64,000 nt of DNA from Rhizobium sp. Pop5 (GTDB lineage Bacteria; Pseudomonadota; Alphaproteobacteria; Rhizobiales; Rhizobiaceae): assembly GCF_024721175.1 (NCBI RefSeq), contig NZ_CP099400.1, positions 338,073-402,072 of the forward strand, in the 5' to 3' direction. The notes under the pieces are model-generated. The model was not told where the DNA came from, did no database searches, and worked only from the letters and a program-made list of their open reading frames with translations. The position numbers and the translations under genes are program-made. This document shows positions 1 through 7,440 of this stretch, piece by piece (position 1 is the stretch's first letter; each line of letters opens with the position of its first letter).

Positions 1-21
1 ATATAATCGGGATCGGATTTT

Positions 22-38
22 CGCAATTCATGATTGCG
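22..38. promoter_or_regulatory. Palindrome upstream of rsr, candidate activator site
   Basis: The arms CGCAAT and ATTGCG are perfect inverted repeats separated by five bases. The site lies about 85-100 bp upstream of the sigma54-like promoter, the usual distance for a bacterial enhancer-binding protein site. In enterobacteria the rsr/rtcBA operon is activated by RtcR with sigma54, so an RtcR-type site is a natural guess. No rtcR gene is visible in this window, so the assignment is inference. Confidence 0.35.
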
Positions 39-121
39 TTCGGCAAAGGCATAAAAATTTCTCTTTTAAAAGCAGATAGATGAAGGAAAATCTCGCGTAT
101 CTCCCGCTCTTTTCTCCAAAC

Positions 122-137
122 TGGCACGCGTCTTGAA
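122..137 (+). promoter_or_regulatory. sigma54-like promoter of rsr
   Basis: TGGCACGCGTCTTGA matches the -24/-12 consensus TGGCAC-N5-TTGC, with exact GG-to-GN spacing of ten bases. The only departure is GA instead of GC in the -12 element. A start about 12 bases further on would leave a leader of roughly 25 nt before the ATG at 173. A second TGGCACG lies at 144-150 but has no -12 partner. The known sigma54/RtcR control of RNA-repair operons supports the call. Confidence 0.55.
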
Positions 138-172
138 ATGTATCTGGCACGAACCAAACAACAGGTGCTGTC

Positions 173-1729
173 ATGGTCAACAAGGCAATCTTCAAAACCT
201 ACCTCGGGAAGCTGCTCCCGGGAACGGATACAAAAAATCATGAAGCGGCCCCGGCCTACCGGCTGACGCCGCGCGAGGCGCTGGCGCAATATGCTGTGAC
301 CGGCACCTTCAACGGCACCTTCTATGCTGAAGGAGCTGAGCAGCTCGACGCGATAAAGTCCCTTGCCCTTCAGGTCGAGCCGGAATTTCTCGCCAAGGTG
401 GCTGTTTATGCCGCTGAAAAAGGTCACATGAAGGACATGCCGGTGACGCTGCTCGCCATGCTCTCCGGACTTCAGAGCGATGCCTTCGCCCGCGCATTCC
501 CGCGGGCGGTAAAGAGCGGCAAGATGCTGCGCGGCTTCGTCCAGGTCATGCGCTCCGGCGCCACGGGTCGGAAGTCGCTCGGCACACGCCCGAAAAAGGT
601 GGTGCAGGCGTGGCTCGAACGGGCCAGCACCGAGCAGATCCTGCGTGCAATGGTCGGAAACGATCCCTCGCTCGCCGACGTCATCCGCATGGTGCATCCG
701 AAGCCGGCGACGGAGGAGCGCAAGGCGCTTTATGCCTGGGCGATCGGCAAGCCGTACGACTACGCGGCACTGCCTGAGCTCGTCAAGGTTTTGGAAGCGT
801 TCCGCCGTGACCAGAGGGCGCCGGTGCCCGATGTCCCGTTCCAGATGCTGACCTCGCTGCCGCTGACGCGGGAGCATTGGGTCGACATCGCCCGCAAGGG
901 CGGCTGGCAGATGGTGCGGCAGAACCTCAATACCTTTGCACGCAACGGCGTGTTCGAGGTTGAGGGTTTTGCCGAGGCGCTGGCGGCGCGGCTTGCCGAT
1001 CCGGACGAAATCCGCAAGGCAAAGGTCTTCCCCTATCAGTTGATGATGGCGTGGAAGATGGTCGATGGCCAGGTTCCGGATGTCGTGCGGGATGCGCTTC
1101 AGGACGCGATGGACATCGCCATCGCCAACGTACCGTCCCTGACGGGCAACGTGGTGCTGTGCCCCGACGTGTCGGGCTCCATGGGCTCGCCCGTGACCGG
1201 TTACCGGAAGGGGGCGACGTCCTCGGTTCGTTGCATTGATGTCGCCGGCCTGATGACCGCGGCATTCCTGCAGCGCAACCCCAAGGCGCGGGTGCTGCCG
1301 TTCGAGAATGACGTGGTGCGCGTCAGCCTCAACAAGCGGGATTCGGTGATGACCAATGCCGGTAAGCTGGCGAAAATCGGCGGCGGCGGAACCAACTGCT
1401 CCGCACCGCTGAAGAAGCTGGCAAACGAGAGGGCCAAGGTCGATCTGGTGGTGTTCATCTCGGACAATGAGTCCTGGGTGGATGCGCGCGGGAGCGGCCA
1501 GCCGACGGCCGTGATGACGGAATGGGCAAGGATCAAGCGGGTCAACCCGGCTGCAAAGCTGGTCTGCCTCGACATCCAGCCCCACGCGACGACGCAGGCG
1601 CCGACGCGGGAAGACGTGCTCAATATCGGTGGCTTCTCGGATGCCGTCTATGGGGTGATCACGGCTTTCGCGGCCAATAGCAAGGGAGCGGATGGCTGGG
1701 TCAAAGCGATCGAGGCAATCGAGCTCTGA
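173..1729 (+). CDS. rsr: TROVE/vWA RNA-binding protein, bacterial Ro60 (Rsr)
   Basis: A 518-aa protein of the Ro60/Rsr family. These ring-shaped HEAT-repeat proteins bind Y RNAs and, in bacteria, help exoribonucleases handle structured or damaged RNA. The N-terminal ~320 residues form the TROVE region. The C-terminal vWA domain has a complete MIDAS: DVSGS at 332-336, the conserved Thr near 407 in a glycine-rich GGGGTN stretch, and Asp near 431 in SDNES. The length matches known Rsr proteins. It is preceded by a sigma54-like promoter and followed within a few bases by a tRNA-mimicking RNA, with rtcB beyond an inserted IS. This is the rsr-yrl-rtcB gene order of enterobacteria. The ATG at 173 has only a weak ribosome site. 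Function is inferred from family and context, which agree closely. Confidence 0.92.
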   Translation: MVNKAIFKTYLGKLLPGTDTKNHEAAPAYRLTPREALAQYAVTGTFNGTFYAEGAEQLDAIKSLALQVEPEFLAKVAVYAAEKGHMKDMPVTLLAMLSGLQSDAFARAFPRAVKSGKMLRGFVQVMRSGATGRKSLGTRPKKVVQAWLERASTEQILRAMVGNDPSLADVIRMVHPKPATEERKALYAWAIGKPYDYAALPELVKVLEAFRRDQRAPVPDVPFQMLTSLPLTREHWVDIARKGGWQMVRQNLNTFARNGVFEVEGFAEALAARLADPDEIRKAKVFPYQLMMAWKMVDGQVPDVVRDALQDAMDIAIANVPSLTGNVVLCPDVSGSMGSPVTGYRKGATSSVRCIDVAGLMTAAFLQRNPKARVLPFENDVVRVSLNKRDSVMTNAGKLAKIGGGGTNCSAPLKKLANERAKVDLVVFISDNESWVDARGSGQPTAVMTEWARIKRVNPAAKLVCLDIQPHATTQAPTREDVLNIGGFSDAVYGVITAFAANSKGADGWVKAIEAIEL

Positions 1730-1730
1730 C

Positions 1731-1855
1731 GGGCTCACAGGAAGCAATATCCTCGCGCCGCCGTGAACGGCGCGGGGAGCCGTGACGAATGCCGGATGAA
1801 ACTACAGATCGTTAATCTCCTGGTCGCGGGTTCGAATCCCGTCGGGTCCTCCAGT
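1731..1855 (+). ncRNA. yrlA: Y RNA with tRNA-like module (YrlA-like)
   Basis: The segment starts at the rsr stop codon. It first shows a 10-bp hairpin (CCTCGCGCCG / CGGCGCGGGG, about 1751-1777). A tRNA-like 3' half follows: an anticodon-arm-like AGAT-CGTTA-ATCT, then a T arm (GCGGG, loop TTCGAAT, CCCGT) and a terminal CGGGTCCTCCA ending in CCA at 1853. No matching seven-base 5' acceptor strand or normal D arm precedes it, so it is not an ordinary tRNA. Bacterial YrlA RNAs are known to be encoded next to rsr and to mimic tRNA in just this way. Both ends are estimates. The 3' end may extend to the IS boundary at 1863. Confidence 0.75.
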
Positions 1856-1863
1856 TCATGGAC

Positions 1864-1906
1864 TGTCCAGCCCGGAGACATAGGTAACAGATCGTACCTA
1901 AGACAT
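1864..1906. repeat. Left terminal inverted repeat of the IS, with internal duplication
   Basis: Within the left end the motif GACATAGGTAACA recurs as GACATGGGTGACA about 25 bases further in, so each end carries two related transposase-binding-like boxes. The transposase stop codon lies inside this repeat. Confidence 0.7.
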
Positions 1907-3085
1907 GGGTGACAACCTCGTGCCGAACGGGTTGTCGATGGTTTGTAAGGTCCTCTGCTCCAGGTCGATATATCCGAGATCATAGTGCATGAAGCTGACG
2001 AGCCAAATACCGTCGTCGACTTCCTTGATGCCGAGTTTCTGTCCGGCCAGCACGGTGGAGATATTGATCTTCTTGCGGTGCATGCAGATGCGGCCGCAAT
2101 TGGTCACCAGTGCGTCACGGTCGTGGAACGGATAATCGATCTCCGGTAGCCCGTTATATCGGCGCGCCGATGGCGTGTAGAGATCGACCGGCACCTTCAT
2201 CGCCAGGGCTTCATGCGGCCGTTCGGTATTGAATTCGCTGACGAATGCATCGAAGCGGGCCTGCTGCTGTAGGATATTTTTGCCGGGTGGACGCGTCGCC
2301 TCTTTCTTCAGCGTCAGGTGCATGCGCTCATGCCGGCCATTCTCTTGCGGATGGCCCGGCCTGATGCGCTCGAGGCCGATGCCGAGCCGCAGCCACCAGA
2401 CCGACAGCTTCGACAGATTGTAGAGGCCGTTGGGACTGGCGAATGGCAGGCCGTTGTCGCTGCGGATGGCATCCGGCAGACCGCGTTCGGCAAACAATCG
2501 GCGGAACGCCTCGAACACACCCACCTCCTTTGTCGATTCGAAGGCCTCGCAGGCGAGCAGGAAGCGTGACATCTGGTCGGTGACCGTCAGCGGGTAACAG
2601 TATCGGCCGTCACCGAGCTTGAACTCGCCCTTGAAGTCGGCACACCACAGATCGTTCGGCAGCAATGCTTGCGATAGGGCCGTTCCCTCAGCCCGAAAGC
2701 GGTGTCGCCTGCGGGCATGAGCGACCAGCCCGTGCCGGTCGAGCACCGCGTGCACCGTGCTCTTGGCGGGAATGCGCACATCGCCGGCCAGGCGCTTGAC
2801 CAGCAGTTCTCTGATCTTCCTGGCACCCCAATGCGGCTTGTTCTTCTTGCACGAGATGATCATCGCCTCGACCGGCTCAGGCAGTTGATTGGCGTAACGC
2901 ACCGGCCGGCGAGACCGATCCGTCAGCGCCTCCAGGCCATCATCCTTGTAGCGGTTGAAGATCTTGTAACCGGTCTTGCGCGAGATGCCGAACTCCCGGC
3001 ACACATCGCTCATGCCTTCGCCCTCAAGCAGCCGGGCGACAAAACGTAGACGTTCCTCCATCACCGAAGTCTCTTTCCACGGCAT
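1898..3085 (-). CDS. IS481-family transposase (DDE)
   Basis: A protein of about 395 aa. It has an N-terminal helix-turn-helix (VCREFGISRKTGYKIFNRY) and a second HTH-like segment, then an rve/DDE integrase core with the first Asp in WCADFKGEF, the second in IRSDNG and the catalytic Glu in QENGRHERMH. A C-terminal beta-rich tail follows. The start at 3085 is chosen because GGGAGG lies seven bases upstream of that ATG; an in-frame extension upstream has no ribosome site. The frame is intact, so the element may still be active. The catalytic triad and IS ends make the family assignment firm; the exact IS name cannot be given without a database. Confidence 0.92.
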   Translation of the reverse strand: MPWKETSVMEERLRFVARLLEGEGMSDVCREFGISRKTGYKIFNRYKDDGLEALTDRSRRPVRYANQLPEPVEAMIISCKKNKPHWGARKIRELLVKRLAGDVRIPAKSTVHAVLDRHGLVAHARRRHRFRAEGTALSQALLPNDLWCADFKGEFKLGDGRYCYPLTVTDQMSRFLLACEAFESTKEVGVFEAFRRLFAERGLPDAIRSDNGLPFASPNGLYNLSKLSVWWLRLGIGLERIRPGHPQENGRHERMHLTLKKEATRPPGKNILQQQARFDAFVSEFNTERPHEALAMKVPVDLYTPSARRYNGLPEIDYPFHDRDALVTNCGRICMHRKKINISTVLAGQKLGIKEVDDGIWLVSFMHYDLGYIDLEQRTLQTIDNPFGTRLSPMS

Positions 3086-3121
3086 CAACACCTCCCGCCA
3101 AAACCGAAAAGTGTTACCCAT

Positions 3122-3163
3122 GTCTCCGGTACAAAACGTCACCTATGTCTCAGGTCGGGCACA
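3122..3163. repeat. Right terminal inverted repeat of the IS
   Basis: It is the reverse complement of the left end with a few changes, again carrying two copies of the GACATRGGTRAC box. The final bases GGGCACA mirror the TGT start of the left end. Confidence 0.7.
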
Positions 3164-3367
3164 CGTAGCTCAGTAAACTGTCCTGCCATGTCTCGTCGCC
3201 GGGATGATGAAGAAAGCCCTGGGCGAATGCCGCCGGTGACTACAGGGGCCGCATCGCGCCATGATCATGGAATGCGTGCGGTGAGATAGATCTCCGGCAA
3301 TGCTCGTCGCCCAGGCGGTGTGAAGAAAAGCAACTGAACAAGAAGGACTGCAGACGCAGAAAAGACA

Positions 3368-4786
3368 ATGATAGCGGTAATGAGCGGACAGGATTTGATC
3401 GACGCCGGAATGAGCCAGGGGAAATGGTTTCGCCCGGCTCTCGACGCGGCCAACGCGGTTTTGAGCAAGGGTGGCTCGGTAACGGATGCGCTGGAAGCGG
3501 CAAAAGCTTTCCAGCCCGGGCCGACGCTTGCCTTGAGGGCCGATAACGACATCGAGATCTATTCCAACATCCGTGCCGAGAATGCCTTTGAGCAGGATAA
3601 TGTCGAGAAGGTCAACGCGACGATGCGCGCGCTGGTGCGCACACCCGTCGTCCGGGCCGCTGCGATCATGCCGGACGCTTGCCCGGCAGGTCCTGTCGGA
3701 ACGATCCCGGTCGGTGGTGTGGTTGCGTCCGAAGCGATCCATCCGGGCATGCATTCGGCCGATATCTGCTGCTCCATGGCGATCTCGATCTTTCCCAGCG
3801 TGGATCCGAAGTCGCTTCTGGACGCTGTGCATGCCGTGACGCATTTCGGTCCCGGCGGCCGTCCGCGCGGCGCACAACTCAAGCCTTCTGAGGCAACGCT
3901 TTCGGCCTTCCAGCAGAATCCTTATCTGCGCGAGGGTGTGCTGAGCGCTGGGATCGAGCATTTCGCGACCCAGGGCGACGGCAATCATTTCGCCTATGTC
4001 GGGACGATGAAGTCGACCGGCGAAACCGCGCTTGTGACCCATCATGGATCGCGAGCACCGGGGGCACGGCTCTACGACAGGGGCATGAAGGTCGCCAACC
4101 GGTTTCGGGAACGCATCTCGCCTGAGACGCATAGGGAAAATGCCTGGATTCCAGCGGATACCGAGGAAGGTGACTTCTACTGGTCGGCGCTGCAGACGAT
4201 CCGCCAGTGGACCAGGGAAAACCACTATATCCTTCACGACATGGCGGCGGAAAAGCTCTCAGCCAAGGTCGCGGACCGCTTCTGGAACGAACACAATTTC
4301 GTCTTCCGGAAGTCGGATGGGCTGTTCTACCACGGAAAGGGTGCGACCCCTGCCTTCGACAACTGGGCGCATGACGCGACCGATCTGACCATCATTCCGC
4401 TCAATATGGCGGAACCGATCCTGATCGTTCGGGGCTCGAACGCTGCCCATGGTCTCGGCTTCTCGCCGCATGGTGCCGGTCGCAACTTTTCGCGCAGCGC
4501 GCATATGAGGCAGCTGTCTGCGGAGTATGGAGCGGATTCACGAGGGCTCAGCCCGAACAACATCGCGGCCATTATGGAGAAGGAAACAAGCGGTCTCGAC
4601 GCGCAGTTTTTCTCTGGTTTCGCCGATGTGTCGGAACTGCCGAGTGCCTACAAGAATGCTGCGAACGTGCGGGCACAGATCGAGCATTACGGCTTGGCCG
4701 AAGTGGTCGACGAAGTGATCCCCTACGGGAGCATCATGGCCGGCGACTGGCAGAAGAACGCACCCTGGCGCAAAAAGCGGCAGTAA
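3368..4786 (+). CDS. rtcB: RtcB-type RNA ligase
   Basis: A 472-aa RtcB family protein. RtcB joins RNA 2',3'-cyclic or 3'-phosphate ends to 5'-hydroxyl ends through a GMP-histidine intermediate with Mn2+. Visible hallmarks are the metal-binding DICC motif near residue 136, the GDGNHF motif, and SPHGAGRNFSRS, whose His (about 368) aligns with the guanylylated histidine. RtcB is a known partner of rsr and Y RNA in bacterial RNA-repair operons. Here the IS occupies the space between them, and the ~200 bp upstream must supply transcription. A second ATG four codons in (3380) is an alternative start; neither has a strong ribosome site. No rtcA cyclase follows. Confidence 0.93.
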   Translation: MIAVMSGQDLIDAGMSQGKWFRPALDAANAVLSKGGSVTDALEAAKAFQPGPTLALRADNDIEIYSNIRAENAFEQDNVEKVNATMRALVRTPVVRAAAIMPDACPAGPVGTIPVGGVVASEAIHPGMHSADICCSMAISIFPSVDPKSLLDAVHAVTHFGPGGRPRGAQLKPSEATLSAFQQNPYLREGVLSAGIEHFATQGDGNHFAYVGTMKSTGETALVTHHGSRAPGARLYDRGMKVANRFRERISPETHRENAWIPADTEEGDFYWSALQTIRQWTRENHYILHDMAAEKLSAKVADRFWNEHNFVFRKSDGLFYHGKGATPAFDNWAHDATDLTIIPLNMAEPILIVRGSNAAHGLGFSPHGAGRNFSRSAHMRQLSAEYGADSRGLSPNNIAAIMEKETSGLDAQFFSGFADVSELPSAYKNAANVRAQIEHYGLAEVVDEVIPYGSIMAGDWQKNAPWRKKRQ

Positions 4787-4791
4787 ACACG

Positions 4792-4817
4792 GGGAAGGCA
4801 ACTAGGCTTGCCTTCCC
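4792..4817 (+). terminator. Hairpin after rtcB
   Basis: GGGAAGGCAA and TTGCCTTCCC form a perfect 10-bp stem around a six-base loop just after the rtcB stop. There is no T tract, so termination would be weak or the hairpin may protect the 3' end. It also separates rtcB from the convergent pilus ATPase gene. Confidence 0.6.
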
Positions 4818-4866
4818 TCGAACCATGCCGGGCAGACAGTTCCCAGGCCGCGTCCGCCAACAGGTT

Positions 4867-6015
4867 TCAAGCCGTTGCCCGCGCGGCGGCTTCGGCCTTC
4901 ATCCACTCCGAGCGCTCGGCGCCTTGCAGCTCTTCGATGGCATCGGTGGCGAAGCTCGGCACGACACCAGTCCAGAGCAGAGCCCCATCGGAATTGGAAT
5001 GGCCGTCGCCTTCCAGCTTGTAGATGCTCTCGACGATATACTGGCCGTCGTCGTTCAGGCCCTTGATCTCGGAAATCTCGATCACCCGGCGTCTGCCAGT
5101 GCGCTTGAAGCGGGCGATCTGCACGACGACGTCGACGGCCGACGCGATCTGGGCGCGCAGCGGCCGGAGCGGCATGTCGATATCAGACATCAGCGCTAAG
5201 GTCTCCAGCCGGTGCAGAGCGTCGTAAGGCGTGTTCGCGTGCACCGTCGAGAGGCTGCCGCTATGGCCCGAGGTCATCGCCTGGATCATGTCGAGCGCCT
5301 CGCCGCCGCGGCACTCGCCGACGATGATGCGGTCTGGCCGCATACGCAGCGACGATCGGAACAGGTCGCGGATGCTGGCGCCGCCGCGGCCGAAGCGGTC
5401 GGGTTTGGTCACTTCGAGATAGACCACGTGCTCCTTACGGATCTGCAGTTCCGAGGTGTCTTCGATGACGATGATGCGCTCGTGATCGGCGAAGGCTTCC
5501 GATAGCGCGTTCAGCATCGTCGTCTTGCCGGTGCCGGTGCCGCCGGAGATGATGACGTTCTTCTGCAGCCCGACGGCCGCCTGCAGCAGCGACAGCGACT
5601 CCTCGGTCAGGCTGCCCTGAGTGACGAGATCGCGAATGCTGCGATGCTCTTTCAGAAAGCGGCGGATGGAGATGCAGAGCCCGGTGCGGGCGGCCGGCGG
5701 CTGGATCATCTGCACGCGCGAGCCATCCGGCAGACGGGCTTCCACGCTCGGCTCCTCCGGCGTCAGCCGCTTGCCTGAGAACTGCGCAATGCTGCGCGCA
5801 GCCGATTCCAGATCCTCGCGGCTGGCAAAACGCGTATCGGCGCGTTCGAGCTTTCCCCGCCTTTCGACGAAGATGTCGGAGGTTCCGTTGATCAGGATTT
5901 CGGAAACGCTCGGGTCCTCGAGAAGGAAACGGATCGGTCCCAAGAGTTTGTCCAGCGCCCGGGTCAGGACCTGGAAGGTCGCCTGTTCGGCGGCATCGTC
6001 GGAAACGGCCTTCAT
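4867..6015 (-). CDS. CpaF/TadA-type secretion ATPase (stand-alone copy)
   Basis: A 382-aa type II/IV secretion ATPase of the CpaF/TadA class, the motor of Tad pilus assembly. It shows the N-terminal domain, Walker A GGTGTGKTT around residue 160, the Walker B and Asp-box region and a His box (HSGSLSTVHANTP). The start at 6015 overlaps the stop of the upstream micro-ORF (TGATG), which implies translational coupling; longer in-frame starts would run through that ORF. It is divergent from the main pilus operon, which carries its own, larger ATPase. The two may act in different steps (extension versus retraction) or on different pilins; that is inference. Confidence 0.88.
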   Translation of the reverse strand: MKAVSDDAAEQATFQVLTRALDKLLGPIRFLLEDPSVSEILINGTSDIFVERRGKLERADTRFASREDLESAARSIAQFSGKRLTPEEPSVEARLPDGSRVQMIQPPAARTGLCISIRRFLKEHRSIRDLVTQGSLTEESLSLLQAAVGLQKNVIISGGTGTGKTTMLNALSEAFADHERIIVIEDTSELQIRKEHVVYLEVTKPDRFGRGGASIRDLFRSSLRMRPDRIIVGECRGGEALDMIQAMTSGHSGSLSTVHANTPYDALHRLETLALMSDIDMPLRPLRAQIASAVDVVVQIARFKRTGRRRVIEISEIKGLNDDGQYIVESIYKLEGDGHSNSDGALLWTGVVPSFATDAIEELQGAERSEWMKAEAAARATA

Positions 6016-6146
6016 CAGAGCGGCATCCCGACAAGAACAGTGCTCATGCCGAACAGCGTTACCATCATCTGAACCGCCGTCGGGAAGAACATCATCAGTG
6101 GAATGAGGACCAATGCAAGTATCAAGACGCTGCTCATCGTTTCCAT
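6015..6146 (-). CDS. 43-aa hydrophobic Flp-pilin-like protein
   Basis: A micro-ORF starting METMSSVLILALVLIPLMMF and ending VGMPL. It has a good ribosome site (GGAGAAAG, six bases before the ATG) and its stop overlaps the ATPase start. The core ALVLIPLMM closely resembles ALIVIPLML of the small pilin encoded divergently at 6655, so it looks like a shortened paralogue made of the pilin's hydrophobic helix. It lacks the charged N-terminal leader expected for prepilin peptidase. It may be a pseudopilin or a membrane adaptor for the ATPase. No function is proven. Confidence 0.6.
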   Translation of the reverse strand: METMSSVLILALVLIPLMMFFPTAVQMMVTLFGMSTVLVGMPL

Positions 6147-6654
6147 GGCTCTTTCTCCGGAACGACTGAAGGGTCATGCCCAATGTGTCGGATAAGCTTA
6201 ATCCAGATCGCCAAGCAACGCTATGGGTGCGGCCCGCACGGGCGAGCGATATGGCTGCGTCGATCCGGATATTCTATCGCTTTGAAAGGATTGGCCAATT
6301 ATGGGGCAGTAGACAATTCCGGACCAGCTCGTGGCGCAGCGCATCTTCAAGGTAAAAATTCAGCGATTTCATAATGTTGTCCGGAAATTGCCCTGATCGA
6401 TTCCGGCTCAACGGGCGACGCCTCCAAAGCAATTGGAACCCTTCGTTTCGTTTGCTTGACGGAGGGCTGGCCTTGGGCGCACTCTTGGGTCTTAATGGTG
6501 TTGCTCAACAAGCGTTGGCCGCCGGGGAAGATAAACCGAAGCAGAAAATATCGTTGAAACGAGCAACGTGCCGGTTCGAAACGATATCGTATTCTTGCTT
6601 CATCTTCACCAAGGTCTTCGATCCGAAACAAACCTAGGAACGAGGAATACGCAG
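6147..6654. other. Divergent intergenic region of the pilus locus
   Basis: About 500 bp between the leftward micro-ORF/ATPase pair and the rightward pilin operon, presumably holding both promoters. Open frames here show no recognisable domain, codon bias or ribosome site. I see no clear promoter or RNA. Confidence 0.5.
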
Positions 6655-6858
6655 ATGTTTGAAAAACTCAAGACTCTCGCAATTGCACTTCACAAGGACG
6701 AGCGCGGCGACATGGCCCAGATCGTCCTGGCCGTCGCGCTGATCGTCATTCCGCTGATGCTGCTCCTGCTCGCATTCGGCAAACAGATCGGCGAATGGTT
6801 CAACGAAAAGAACACGGCTCTCTCGGACGCCGAGAGAATTCCTGAGCCGGGCCAATAA
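6655..6858 (+). CDS. Small Flp-type pilin subunit
   Basis: A 67-aa protein with a short charged N-terminus (LHKDERGDMAQ), one hydrophobic helix (IVLAVALIVIPLMLLLLAF) and a polar tail. The Gly-Asp-Met/Ala step before the helix resembles a Flp prepilin cleavage site, but the usual G-x(4)-EY motif is not clear. The start is taken at 6655, where AGGAACGAGG precedes an ATG; longer in-frame starts lack this. It is the first gene of the rightward pilus operon, 13 bp before the prepilin peptidase. It is probably the major pilin or an atypical one. Confidence 0.75.
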   Translation: MFEKLKTLAIALHKDERGDMAQIVLAVALIVIPLMLLLLAFGKQIGEWFNEKNTALSDAERIPEPGQ

Positions 6859-6871
6859 GCGGATCCGTGTC

Positions 6872-7435
6872 ATGGATACGACCTACGATCTGACCCAGAT
6901 GCCTGCGGCGGCGGCTCTTGCCGTCGCCTGCGCCACGACCGCGGCGGTGCTTGATCACCGCCATGGTCACATCCCGAACGCCGTGACCTATCCCTGCTTG
7001 CTTACCGGCTTCATGCTGGCAGCCATCAGCGGCGGTTTGGCGGGGATCGGCCTGGCTTTCGCCGGCCTGCTTGCTTCAGGCCTAATCTTCATCATCGCCT
7101 TCGCAGCCGGAGGCTGCGGCGGCGGTGATGTCAAGCTGATGGCGGCGCTCGGCGCCATTCTCGGCCTCTGGCCCGCCATCGACGTCACCCTTGCATCGCT
7201 GATGGTCGGCGGCATGATCGCCGTCTTCTCGATGGCGCGGCGGGTTCAGTGGAGCGTGCTGGCACGCACGGTCGGACTGTTCGCCCTGCTCCTGCCTGCA
7301 GGTTTCCGCGACGCCGCTTCGGTGCTGAAACCACGCGAAACTCACCATACCGTCCGCTTCGGCGTTGCCGCCGCTCTCGGACTTCTGTGGTGCCTATTCA
7401 TACCGGATTTCACCCCTCTTGCCCTCGTGAGGTAA
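6872..7435 (+). CDS. cpaA: Prepilin peptidase (CpaA/TadV type)
   Basis: A 187-aa polytopic membrane protein of the type IV prepilin peptidase family A24, which cuts the leader of Flp pilins at the cytoplasmic face. The two catalytic aspartates are visible in VLDHRHGHIPN (near residue 28) and GGGDVKLM (near residue 87). The shorter length without an N-terminal methylase domain is typical of TadV/CpaA. It follows the pilin gene closely and ends five bases before the next gene, with the TadE-like gene's ribosome site inside its last codons. Confidence 0.9.
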   Translation: MDTTYDLTQMPAAAALAVACATTAAVLDHRHGHIPNAVTYPCLLTGFMLAAISGGLAGIGLAFAGLLASGLIFIIAFAAGGCGGGDVKLMAALGAILGLWPAIDVTLASLMVGGMIAVFSMARRVQWSVLARTVGLFALLLPAGFRDAASVLKPRETHHTVRFGVAAALGLLWCLFIPDFTPLALVR

Positions 7436-7440
7436 CGGCA

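Larger units (their letters stand above)
1864..3163 (-). mobile_element. IS481-family insertion sequence, about 1.3 kb
   Basis: The element is bounded by imperfect terminal inverted repeats that begin TGT at both ends and contain one long transposase gene on the minus strand. Left TGTCCAGCCCGGAGACATAG corresponds to right (reverse complement) TGTGCCCGACCTGAGACAT. I see no convincing target duplication: GGAC precedes the left end and CGTA follows the right end. It separates the Y RNA from rtcB, so read-through from the rsr promoter is probably lost or reduced. The left end falls inside a small palindrome, TGGACTGTCCA. Confidence 0.85.

Noticed and set aside
1801..1853. Ordinary tRNA gene ending in CCA
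   Set aside because: The T arm and CCA are perfect, but no 5' acceptor strand complementary to CGGGTCC and no standard D arm precede it. The place next to rsr fits a Y RNA better.
3161..3180. D-arm-like GTAGCTCAGT just after the IS, as the 5' half of an interrupted tRNA
   Set aside because: It lies downstream, not upstream, of the T-arm piece, and no anticodon or T arm follows it.
6374..6637. 87-codon plus-strand frame in the pilus intergenic region
   Set aside because: It has no ribosome site or domain, and a competing minus-strand frame of similar length covers it.
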